Shown here: positions 35,976 to 44,164 of the stretch, piece after piece
Layout: each line of letters starts with the position of its first letter
How positions within the stretch are numbered: position 1 is the first letter of the stretch
NCBI GenBank assembly: GCA_910585445.1
Contig: CAJUEK010000004.1
Span: forward strand, 1 to 64,000
Direction of reading: 5' to 3'
DNA from: an uncultured Bacteroidales bacterium
Lineage (GTDB): Bacteria; Bacteroidota; Bacteroidia; Bacteroidales; UBA932
Length of the DNA stretch: 64,000 nt
Program-made: the position numbers and the translations under genes
Notes under the pieces: generated by a model
Databases searched by the model: none
Seen by the model: only the letters and a program-made list of their open reading frames with translations
Told to the model about the DNA's origin: nothing

Positions 35976-38285
35976 TCAGCTTTTGCGTTTTTTGCGTCCG
36001 GTCGGAGCTGTGTTTGCTATAATCTCCTTGCATTTCTCTTCAGTAAGCCCGTCCGGGTCAGTTCCTTTCGGAATCCTGTAATTCCCGCCGGCATGCTTGA
36101 TGTACGGGCCATAATTGCCGTCTATTACCTGTATGTCGCTGTCCTTGTATTCCTTGATGATGCCTCCCGCCTTGTTGGAAAGGCTCGCCTCCACAAGTTT
36201 TACGCATGTGTCCAGGTCAACTTTCAGAGGGTCGGCTCCTCGTGGAAGGGAAATGTTCTTGTCGCCGTATTTGATATACGGACCGAAGCGGCCCTTGGTG
36301 CAGATTATGTCGATTCCTCCGTATTGTCCCACTGTGCGTGGCAGCTCGAACAGCTTGAGGGCCTCTTCAAGCGTGATGCTCTCGATTAGCTGGTTCGGCG
36401 CCAGGTTGGCATATGTCTTGTCCTCGCCGTCCCCTTTCTGGATGTAAGGCCCGTATTTGCCGTATTTTGCCGTGAGGGTCTTTCCGTCTTTCGGGTCAAC
36501 TCCAAGCTCTCTGCTGACGTGGCTGTATTCCTGGTTACTCAGGGTCTCCTGTATCTTTCCGTGGAAAGGGCCGTAAAATTCGCTTATGACATTGCTCCAA
36601 GGCATGTCCCCCTCAGCGATTTTGTCGAAATCCTTTTCAACGTTAGCGGTAAATCCGTAGTCGAGGATGCTGCCGAAATTCTTTACGAGATAGTCAGTCA
36701 CTATCATTCCGATGTCCTGCGGAAGCAGCTTGCCTTTTTCCGCACCGGTGGTTTCCGTGACGGATGAGGACGAGATGGTCCCGTTCCTGAGCATGAGATT
36801 GGTGACATTATGCTTTTCTCCCGGCTTGTCCCCTTTTACTATATATCCTCTGCCCTTTGTCAGTGTCGAGATGGTAGGCGCATAAGTTGAAGGGCGGCCG
36901 ATTCCCAGTTCTTCGAGTTTTTTCACGAGTGTTGCCTCCGAGTATCTTGACGGGGCTGATGTGAATTTGCATTCGGCCGAGATTCCGTTCTCGGTCATCG
37001 CGTCGCCTATGTGCATCTCTGGCAGCATCACAGCCTCGTCATCCTGCTGAGGATCGTCCGTGCTTTCGATATAAAGTTTCAGGAAGCCGTCGAAAAGTAC
37101 CTGGCTTGCCTGGACGTCGAATTTCTCGTCTCCCTTGTCGCTTGATACCTTTATGTCTGTTTTGAGGATGCGCGCATCAGACATCTGGGATGCCACTGTG
37201 CGCTTCCAGATAAGCTCGTACAGCCTCTGTTCCTGAGCGGTTCCTTCGATGGAGGTGTTTGCTATATATGTCGGCCTTATCGCCTCGTGGGCCTCTTGCG
37301 CTCCCTTTGCCTTGGTCTTGTACTGCCTTGTCTTGGAATATTCTTCCCCGAAATGTCCGCATATGAACTCCTTGGCTGCATGTATGGCCAAAGATGAGAG
37401 GTTTGTCGAGTCGGTACGCATATAGGTTATGAGTCCGTGCTCATAAAGCTTCTGTGCTATGCTCATTGTCTGGCTGACGGAAAGCCTCAGTTTTCTTGCG
37501 GCCTCCTGCTGGAGGGTTGATGTGGTGAAAGGTGCCGCAGGAGTCTTAGAACCCTCTTTCTTCTCTATGTCTGATATCGAGAACCTGGCTCCGATGCATC
37601 TTTCAAGGAAATCCTTGGCTGAGTCAATGTCTTGGAACCTCCTGTCCAGATGTGCCTTTACAAGCGTGCCTTCCGGAGTTCCTTCCGGGTGGAAAATCGC
37701 GCTTACCTTATAATATTGCTCGCTGCGGAAAGCCAGAATCTCCCTTTCCCTGTCAACGACAAGGCGCAGGGCAACTGACTGGACGCGTCCTGCCGAAAGC
37801 TTCGGCTGTATCTTTCTCCACAGCACCGGAGAAAGTTCGAATCCTACGAGACGGTCCAGGACACGGCGCGCCTGCTGCGCATCCACGAGTGACATGTCAA
37901 TCTGCCTCGGATGCTCTATCGCATTCAGAATTGCGGATTTGGTAATCTCGTGGAAAACAATTCTTTTTGTCCTTTCCGTATCCAGCCCGAGCGTCTCGGA
38001 CAGGTGCCATGATATGGCCTCTCCCTCGCGGTCCTCATCGGATGCGAGCCATACTGTGGACGCTTCCTTTGCCGCTTTCTTGAGTTCTGAAACGACTTTC
38101 TTCTTGTCTGACGGTATCACGTATTCAGGCTTGAAACCGTTTTCGACATCAATGCTCAGGCCGCTGTCGTTCAGGTCCCTAATATGTCCGAAGCTTGATT
38201 TTACTATGAAATCTTTGCCGAGAAATTTCTGGATTGTCCCGGCTTTTGCCGGAGACTCGACGATTACTAAATTTTTCCCCTCCAT
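35976..38285 (-). CDS. topA: DNA topoisomerase I
   Basis: 769 residues. TOPRIM domain with 'IVESPAKAGTIQKFL' and 'ASDEDREGEAISWHL' (metal-binding acidic triad), the active-site tyrosine in 'HGLITYMRTDSTNLS' (about 288), and the clamp 'RLSAGRVQSVALRLVV'-type segment. In place of zinc fingers the C-terminus carries topoisomerase C-terminal repeats ('KYGKYGPYIQKG', 'GRFGPYIKYGD', 'GNYGPYIKHAGG'). It relaxes negative supercoils. The frame is open to 38384, but MEGKNLVIVESPAK at 38285 matches the family start. Confidence 0.95.
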   Translation of the reverse strand: MEGKNLVIVESPAKAGTIQKFLGKDFIVKSSFGHIRDLNDSGLSIDVENGFKPEYVIPSDKKKVVSELKKAAKEASTVWLASDEDREGEAISWHLSETLGLDTERTKRIVFHEITKSAILNAIEHPRQIDMSLVDAQQARRVLDRLVGFELSPVLWRKIQPKLSAGRVQSVALRLVVDREREILAFRSEQYYKVSAIFHPEGTPEGTLVKAHLDRRFQDIDSAKDFLERCIGARFSISDIEKKEGSKTPAAPFTTSTLQQEAARKLRLSVSQTMSIAQKLYEHGLITYMRTDSTNLSSLAIHAAKEFICGHFGEEYSKTRQYKTKAKGAQEAHEAIRPTYIANTSIEGTAQEQRLYELIWKRTVASQMSDARILKTDIKVSSDKGDEKFDVQASQVLFDGFLKLYIESTDDPQQDDEAVMLPEMHIGDAMTENGISAECKFTSAPSRYSEATLVKKLEELGIGRPSTYAPTISTLTKGRGYIVKGDKPGEKHNVTNLMLRNGTISSSSVTETTGAEKGKLLPQDIGMIVTDYLVKNFGSILDYGFTANVEKDFDKIAEGDMPWSNVISEFYGPFHGKIQETLSNQEYSHVSRELGVDPKDGKTLTAKYGKYGPYIQKGDGEDKTYANLAPNQLIESITLEEALKLFELPRTVGQYGGIDIICTKGRFGPYIKYGDKNISLPRGADPLKVDLDTCVKLVEASLSNKAGGIIKEYKDSDIQVIDGNYGPYIKHAGGNYRIPKGTDPDGLTEEKCKEIIANTAPTGRKKRKS

Positions 38286-38352
38286 AAGCTTTATATCTCC
38301 ATGGGAACCGCTCTGAATCAGCAGCACTTCCCTTATAATCAAAAAGAAAATG

Positions 38353-38385
38353 CAAAGTAAGGGACAAACGGGGCAATTTTCCAAA
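38353..38385 (-). promoter_or_regulatory. probable topA promoter
   Basis: Minus strand: TTTG (complement of 38382-38385), 21 bases, then TTACTTTG (complement of 38353-38360), one mismatch from TAnnTTTG. Leader about 60 bases. Confidence 0.45.
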
Positions 38386-38394
38386 TTTTGTTGC

Positions 38395-38402
38395 TAATTT
38401 TG
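38395..38402 (+). promoter_or_regulatory. -7 promoter box for the class A PBP gene
   Basis: TAATTTTG matches TAnnTTTG, about 95 bases before ATG 38498; no -33 match. Confidence 0.35.
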
Positions 38403-38497
38403 TCGGCCTGTATGTAAAATGGCCTGCTTTGCGGGTGTTTGCAGGGCTTGTGCCGGAAGTGCCGGCAAGGTTTCGGTTCAATTCAAATCAAAGTGTT

Positions 38498-40873
38498 ATG
38501 ACTGACAATATGAAACATAAGATAATCAAGTGGTTCTGGATATTGTTTACGGTTCCGGTGGCTTCATTCATGCTTCTGATAGGGCTTGTATGGGCTTTTG
38601 CGGATATTCCTTCTTTCGAGGAGCTTGAAAGCCCGGACAGCAAGCTTGCAACGCAGGTGATAGCCGATGACGGCAGGACCATATTGTCCACATTCCATAT
38701 AGAGAACCGCTCTTATGTACGATATGACGAGCTGTCTCCGAATCTTGTGTATGCGGCGGTTGCCACAGAGGATGTCAGGTTCTTCAAGCATTCCGGGATT
38801 GATTTCAAGAGTCTCGGAAGGGTTCTGTTCAAGACTTTGCTCGGGGGCGATTCCAGCCAGGGAGGAGGAAGCACGATAACCCAGCAGCTTGCCAAGACCC
38901 TCTATCCGAGGGCTGATGTGAGCAGCAGGATACCGGGTGTGTCAAAGGTCAAGATGGTCTGGATAAAGCTCAAGGAATGGATTACTGCGGTTAAGCTTGA
39001 GCGCAATTACACCAAGGACGAAATCATGACCATGTACATGAACCAGGTGTTTTTCGGCAGCAACGCCTATGGCATAAAGGCAGCAGCCCAGACGTTCTTT
39101 GCCAAGAGCCCGGCAGACCTGACTGTCGAGGAGAGCGCCACGCTTGTGGGCATGGTCAACAAGCCTACGAGATATAACCCTGCTCTTAATCCGGAGAAGT
39201 CTCTCTCAAGGAGGAATTTCGTCATATCTCAGATGGAAAAGGCCGGTTATCTTACTGAAGCCCAGCGTGATTCCGTCAGCCTGATTCCTATAGAGCTTTC
39301 ATATCAGATACAGGATCATACAGCCGGTTCCGGACTTTATTTCCGAGACATGCTCAGGAGGACGATGACGGCCAAGGAGCCTAAGCGCTCGTCCTACAGC
39401 CAGTACGAGGACTATGTAGTAGATTCGCTCCTTTGGGCAGATGACGCCCTGTACGGATGGCTCAACAAGAACCTCAAGCCGGACGGTTCGCATTACGACA
39501 TATACCGTGACGGACTCAGGATATATACCACAATCAATCCAAAGATGCAGAAATATGCCGAGCAGGCTGTTGTGCGTCAGGTCGGAAAGGACTTGCAGAA
39601 AAGGTTTGACCGCGAACTGCGCTGGAAGAACAACAAACCGTTTTCGAATGAGGTTGACAGGAAGACCATAGATGGGATAATGAAGAGGGCGCGCCGTGAC
39701 AGCGACCGTTACCGCAAGATGAAGGCAGAGGGAATGTCAGAGTCGCAGATATCGAAAAGTTTCTCGCAGCCTGTGAAAATGAGGGTCTTCTCGTGGAACG
39801 GCAAGGGCTATGTTGACACTCTGATGACGCCTGACGATTCCATACGCTATTACAAGGCTTTTGTCAGGGCATCATTCATTGCAATGGAGCCTGTTACAGG
39901 ACGGATAAAGGCTTATGTCGGAGGTCCGGACTTCAAGAATTTCCAATACGACAATGCACGCCAGAGCAAGCGCCAGGTCGGCTCGACTATAAAGCCGTTC
40001 CTATATACCCTTGCAATGCAGGAGGGCATGTCCCCGTGCGACAGGGTGGCGAACGTGCCGCAGACATTCATCATTGCCCCGGACAAGGTCTGGACTCCGA
40101 AGAGTACCGACCGTGACGAATATATCGGCAACATGGTGACTCTCAGGTGGGGACTTGCTAAGAGCTCGAACAACATTTCGGCCTATCTGATGAAGCAGTT
40201 CGGCCCGGATGCAATGGTGGAGATGATGAGGAAAATGGGCATAGGATGCTATCTTGACCCGGTTCCGCCTCTTTGCGTAGGTGCTGCCAACATATCGCTG
40301 TATGAGATGGTCGCAGCATACAACACATTCCCGTCGAAGGGTGTGCATGTCTCGCCTTTGTTCGTTACACGCATTGAGGACAATATGGGCAATGTGCTTG
40401 CTGAGTTCTCGACTTCGAAGCATGAGGCTCTCGGTGAGCATACGGCCTATCTCATGGCGGATCTGATGCAAGGTGTTGTCAACGGAGGTACGGGATATGG
40501 CCTTAGGAGCCGCTTCGGGCTTAAGGGGCCTATGGCCGGCAAGACAGGTACTACCAACAGCAATGCTGACGGATGGTTCATCGGATATACTCCGAGGATT
40601 ACTGCCGGGGCATGGGTAGGCTTCGAGGATATGCAGGTGCATTTCAGCAGGATAGGTGACGGAGGTGGTGCCGGTTCGGCATTGCCTATCTGGGGATATT
40701 TCATGCAGAGCGTGATGAATGACCCGTCCTTGAAAAGATACTATGACAAGGAGGCTTTCGACGTTCCGTTCGGTTTCTCCGTGGACCTGAATTGCAATGA
40801 CGGTGATGTTGTGCATTCCGGAACGGCCGAGGATGAGTATGACGAGGAGGAAATGGAAATATTCGGATTTTGA
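38498..40873 (+). CDS. mrcA: class A penicillin-binding protein (PBP1A type)
   Basis: 791 residues. A membrane anchor near the N-terminus, a GT51 glycosyltransferase domain (about 55-245; 'AATEDVRFFKHSGID', catalytic Glu, 'GGGSTITQQLAKTLYPR') and a transpeptidase domain with 'GSTIKPFLY' (Ser-Lys), 'SSNN' and 'GKTGTTNSNADGWFIGY'. It both polymerises and cross-links peptidoglycan. The C-terminus is acidic (DEYDEEEMEIFGF). The frame extends upstream to 38429, but MTDNMKHK at 38498 gives a normal short cytoplasmic tail. ddl and prmC follow, 21 bases on. Confidence 0.94.
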   Translation: MTDNMKHKIIKWFWILFTVPVASFMLLIGLVWAFADIPSFEELESPDSKLATQVIADDGRTILSTFHIENRSYVRYDELSPNLVYAAVATEDVRFFKHSGIDFKSLGRVLFKTLLGGDSSQGGGSTITQQLAKTLYPRADVSSRIPGVSKVKMVWIKLKEWITAVKLERNYTKDEIMTMYMNQVFFGSNAYGIKAAAQTFFAKSPADLTVEESATLVGMVNKPTRYNPALNPEKSLSRRNFVISQMEKAGYLTEAQRDSVSLIPIELSYQIQDHTAGSGLYFRDMLRRTMTAKEPKRSSYSQYEDYVVDSLLWADDALYGWLNKNLKPDGSHYDIYRDGLRIYTTINPKMQKYAEQAVVRQVGKDLQKRFDRELRWKNNKPFSNEVDRKTIDGIMKRARRDSDRYRKMKAEGMSESQISKSFSQPVKMRVFSWNGKGYVDTLMTPDDSIRYYKAFVRASFIAMEPVTGRIKAYVGGPDFKNFQYDNARQSKRQVGSTIKPFLYTLAMQEGMSPCDRVANVPQTFIIAPDKVWTPKSTDRDEYIGNMVTLRWGLAKSSNNISAYLMKQFGPDAMVEMMRKMGIGCYLDPVPPLCVGAANISLYEMVAAYNTFPSKGVHVSPLFVTRIEDNMGNVLAEFSTSKHEALGEHTAYLMADLMQGVVNGGTGYGLRSRFGLKGPMAGKTGTTNSNADGWFIGYTPRITAGAWVGFEDMQVHFSRIGDGGGAGSALPIWGYFMQSVMNDPSLKRYYDKEAFDVPFGFSVDLNCNDGDVVHSGTAEDEYDEEEMEIFGF

Positions 40874-40894
40874 AATTGATTAATATTCGTTAAA

Positions 40895-41911
40895 ATGTCT
40901 GGTTACAGAGCGGTAGCAGTTATTTATGGCAGCGACTCTTCTGAGTGGGAGGTTTCGCTGCGCAGCGGGGAGTTCACGGCCTCGCAGATTGACGGTGAAA
41001 AATATGACGTGTATGAGATATTCGCAAGGTTCGGGCGCTGGACTTTGGCGGCTTTCCGCCTGAGGGGGGCCGCGAGGGTTGCCATTCCAGAGGAGAAACG
41101 CCCTGAGATTGACAAGACGGACTTTTCCGTTGTTCTGGACGGAGAGAAAGTCAAGTTCGACTATGCGTATATAATGCAGCACGGGACACCCGGGGAAAAC
41201 GGTCTGATGCAGGGCTATCTTGAGATGCTCGGTGTTCCTCACAGCGGATGCAGCGCTTTTGTGTCTGCCATCACTTTTGACAAGTTTTCCTGCAAGGGAT
41301 ATCTCAAGGGTGTGGATTTCGTGAAATGTGCTGATGACATTTTCGTCAGGAAAGGGGAGAGCACTGAGGGGCTGGCTGCATATGCTGTCAAGAAACTTGG
41401 CCTTCCGATGTTCGTGAAGCCAACTGACGGCGGAAGCAGCTTCGGTGTGTCGAAAGTGAAGTCTGAGGCTGATTTTGACAAGGCTGTTGAGGTTGCCTTC
41501 GCTGAGGGAAACATGCTTATCGCCGAGGCTGCCATAACGGGACGTGAGCTTACGTGTGCCGTATATAATGACGGGAACGCCAATGTGGCCCTGCCTGTAA
41601 TCGAAATCGTGACAGACAATGAATTTTTTGACTATCAGGCAAAATATGAGGGACACAGCAGGGAAATTTGTCCGGCCCAGATTCCTGACAGCTTGAGAGA
41701 CCATATACAGGAGGTGTCAAGGAAAATCTATGAGAAGCTCGGGTGCTCCGGACTTGTGAGAGTTGACTATATCGCTGCTGAGGACGGGCTTTATTTCCTT
41801 GAGGTGAATACGATTCCCGGCATGACATCGGCATCTCTTGTTCCTCAGATGGTAAGGGCTGCCGGACTCTCGATGACTGATTTTCTTACCTCTGTCATTG
41901 AAAATTCATGA
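40895..41911 (+). CDS. ddl: D-alanine--D-alanine ligase
   Basis: 338 residues, ATP-grasp fold. Signatures: 'IMQHGTPGENGLMQGYLEMLGVPHSG' (usually HGxxGEDG, here Asn for Asp), 'FVKPTDGGSSFGVSKV', 'GRELTCAVYN', and 'GLVRVDYI...LYFLEVNTIPGMT' (Mg2+ ligands). It makes the D-Ala-D-Ala end of the murein precursor in the cytoplasm. It sits between a PBP and prmC, with its stop overlapping the prmC ATG. Confidence 0.95.
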   Translation: MSGYRAVAVIYGSDSSEWEVSLRSGEFTASQIDGEKYDVYEIFARFGRWTLAAFRLRGAARVAIPEEKRPEIDKTDFSVVLDGEKVKFDYAYIMQHGTPGENGLMQGYLEMLGVPHSGCSAFVSAITFDKFSCKGYLKGVDFVKCADDIFVRKGESTEGLAAYAVKKLGLPMFVKPTDGGSSFGVSKVKSEADFDKAVEVAFAEGNMLIAEAAITGRELTCAVYNDGNANVALPVIEIVTDNEFFDYQAKYEGHSREICPAQIPDSLRDHIQEVSRKIYEKLGCSGLVRVDYIAAEDGLYFLEVNTIPGMTSASLVPQMVRAAGLSMTDFLTSVIENS

Positions 41912-42795
41912 TGCTTCTGACGGAGCTGATAAAGGAGGGAAGACGGACCGTCTCTGAGGCTTATCCGGAAGAGGAAGCCAGGGAGATGGTCTCTGTTTTT
42001 CTTGAGGATCTTCTTGGGGTCAGGAAGCATACCCATATATTATATCCTGATTATGCCGTTTCCGGGGAATCTGTCCTGGAGGCGCGTCAGGCTTTTGCCC
42101 GTATGGCTGCCGGAGAGCCTCTGCAATATGTCATGGGAAAGGCTTATTTTTACGGCAGAGAATTCAGGGTCACTCCGGATGTGCTGATTCCGCGGCCTGA
42201 GACAGAGCTTTTGTGCAGGATGGTGGCATCTCATCTTGCCGGTGCCGGAAATTCCGGAGAGCCGTTGAGGGTACTTGACTTGTGTACCGGTTCAGGGTGC
42301 ATCGCGTGGACGCTTGCGTTGGAGTGTCCCGGTGCGGAGATTATGGCTGCGGATATATCCTCCGGTGCGCTATCTGTGGCCTCATCCCAGTCTTTTGATG
42401 AGGAAATGGCCGTGTCAGGGGCATTGCCGCCTGTATTTTTCAAGGCTGATGTGCTTGCAGGACCGCAAAAAGACTTGGGGCAGTTTGATGTTATTGTCAG
42501 CAATCCTCCTTATGTGATGGATAAGGAGAAGCCTTTGATGAGAAATAATGTCCTGCTTCACGAGCCGCATCTGGCACTTTTCGTTCCGGATGACGACCCT
42601 CTGGTGTTTTATCGTGCCGTGGCCTCATGGGCCGGAGCCGTACTCAAGGCTGGCGGACTTGGGGTTGTGGAAATCAATGAAGCCCTCGGGCAGGAGACTG
42701 CCGCCCTGATGAGAAATGCCGGATTTGCCGGTGTCTCTGTTGAAAAAGACCTTGGGGGACGGGACAGATTCGTGAAATTTGTTCAGGTTTTATAA
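41908..42795 (+). CDS. prmC: release factor glutamine methyltransferase
   Basis: 295 residues. An N-terminal helical domain, then a SAM-binding Rossmann domain with 'LDLCTGSGCIAWTLA', 'AADIS' and the diagnostic 'VSNPPYV'; 'IPRPETELL' precedes it. It methylates the Gln of the GGQ motif of release factors 1 and 2. The start at 41908 overlaps the ddl stop (ATGATG); ATG 41911 is equally possible. Confidence 0.94.
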   Translation: MMLLTELIKEGRRTVSEAYPEEEAREMVSVFLEDLLGVRKHTHILYPDYAVSGESVLEARQAFARMAAGEPLQYVMGKAYFYGREFRVTPDVLIPRPETELLCRMVASHLAGAGNSGEPLRVLDLCTGSGCIAWTLALECPGAEIMAADISSGALSVASSQSFDEEMAVSGALPPVFFKADVLAGPQKDLGQFDVIVSNPPYVMDKEKPLMRNNVLLHEPHLALFVPDDDPLVFYRAVASWAGAVLKAGGLGVVEINEALGQETAALMRNAGFAGVSVEKDLGGRDRFVKFVQVL

Positions 42796-42820
42796 AAAAT
42801 CCAACAAAATACAGCCTTGC

Positions 42821-42856
42821 AAATGCCCTTGGACAGCACTCTGAGGGCATTTTTTG
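42821..42856 (+). terminator. terminator of the PBP-ddl-prmC unit
   Basis: AAATGCCCT (42821-42829) pairs with AGGGCATTT (42844-42852), then T-run ending at 42855. Confidence 0.8.
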
Positions 42857-42858
42857 TT

Positions 42859-42927
42859 TTTATCCGCGTACATTTTCGTTACGCGGATAAATCTTCGTCA
42901 CTTTGCAGCAGTTAAATGAACGAAGAT
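42859..42927 (+). promoter_or_regulatory. two further stem-loops before the unknown lipoprotein gene
   Basis: A perfect 12-bp stem TTTATCCGCGTA (42859-42870) / TACGCGGATAAA (42880-42891), then ATCTTCGT (42891-42898) / ACGAAGAT (42920-42927) ending one base before the ATG at 42929. The second stem starts on the last base of the first. They could form an operator pair or a 5' UTR structure that occludes the start. Confidence 0.5.
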
Positions 42928-42928
42928 T

Positions 42929-44164
42929 ATGGAAAGGTTTTGTTTGCGACTGGCCGTATCATCGGCCCTGCTGGTTTCAGCACTGTCATGTGAAGTTCTT
43001 GACAATGACCCGGGAAAGCATGTTCCCAGTCAGGTCCGGCCGCCCGTTTCCCTGGAAGATGTGGCCGGAATACTCTCGTCCATCCCGCTGCAGGCATCTC
43101 AGGTGTCTGAGGTGCATGACGCGGTGTGCTCGTCTTCAGGCAACGGGTATGATGAGGAATATACGATGGACAGGATTTTTGCGAGTCCCGGTTCCGGAGT
43201 GGGGGACCCTATGACAAAGGGCGGGGATGAATATGAAGTCCCTCTGAGGGAGCTGATAGAGAATCATGTACGCACAATGACGCGCGCGGGAGGAAATGAT
43301 GGCCCGGAATTGGGCCCCGACGAGTTCCTTGGGGCGCTTACGGAGTCGGATATCCAGATTTATTGGCCGTTTTCCGAAAACTGGGACGGTGATTCTATGC
43401 CGATAATAACATTCGACCCTGAGGACGGGTCGGAAAAGAACATAGGTTACAAATTGTATTATGACGATGACGGGGCCCGCCGTGTGGAGACTGTGGTGGT
43501 TGATGAGGCGCTTGCAATGAGAGAGCCGGTATGGGTGGTTAACAGGAATTCCGATGCCGGACACACTACTCTGGAGCTGTTGAGAAGAGACGATCCGGAA
43601 TGGGGAGAAGGAGGCGGGACCATCATCGTAAAGCCGTCCGGAGCAGGTGCGCCTGTCAGGTCCGGAGCTTCTTCCGGGGAATTCAAGTCACTTATATTGA
43701 AGGACTTTACCATGAAGAGGAATTATGACCCGTGGTTTGCCGGAGCTTCCGAGTTTTTTGTCAGGACTGGAGCGGTCGAGGATTTCTGTGCCTCCACTGA
43801 AGCGGAGATGCGTCTCTATACCCCGACTGTCACGGACTTCATGATTGTTGTCAAAAGAAGCCAGGTAGGCGTTCCCCAGCCATTCAATGCTGTCCTGGTG
43901 TCGGAATGGACAGAACAGATGACTCACTGTGCCTTTATGATAACTGAAGATGACGGAGGCACGTGGACGGACTGGAACTGCACTGCCTTGGTGCGTGTGG
44001 CATCCAAAAGCTATGGCATAGAGATAAAACTCCCTTTCAGGTCACGTGATGACATTGTCTGGAGAGGGCAGCTTGCCCATAAGTGGCTTGAGACGAACAG
44101 CAATGTCGTTGGACATTTCGGGGATGTGGACCTTACTTTTGAGGTCGTGGAATATCAGGAGTGA
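42929..44164 (+). CDS. lipoprotein of unknown function
   Basis: 411 residues. Lipobox 'SALSC' (Cys about 21) after a short basic signal peptide, so it is lipid-anchored. The mature part is acidic and rich in Asp, Gly, Trp; segments 'SDIQIYWPFSENWDGDSMPIITFDPEDG' (split across two beta-rich parts) and 'EPVWVVNRN' look like a beta-sandwich, and no catalytic motif is recognised. It has its own upstream hairpin pair and no same-strand partner. Its last 32 bases overlap the end of the convergent U32 gene. Confidence 0.7.
   Translation: MERFCLRLAVSSALLVSALSCEVLDNDPGKHVPSQVRPPVSLEDVAGILSSIPLQASQVSEVHDAVCSSSGNGYDEEYTMDRIFASPGSGVGDPMTKGGDEYEVPLRELIENHVRTMTRAGGNDGPELGPDEFLGALTESDIQIYWPFSENWDGDSMPIITFDPEDGSEKNIGYKLYYDDDGARRVETVVVDEALAMREPVWVVNRNSDAGHTTLELLRRDDPEWGEGGGTIIVKPSGAGAPVRSGASSGEFKSLILKDFTMKRNYDPWFAGASEFFVRTGAVEDFCASTEAEMRLYTPTVTDFMIVVKRSQVGVPQPFNAVLVSEWTEQMTHCAFMITEDDGGTWTDWNCTALVRVASKSYGIEIKLPFRSRDDIVWRGQLAHKWLETNSNVVGHFGDVDLTFEVVEYQE

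Noticed and set aside
40880..41704. 274-codon minus-strand frame opposite ddl
   Set aside because: Antisense shadow of a well identified gene.
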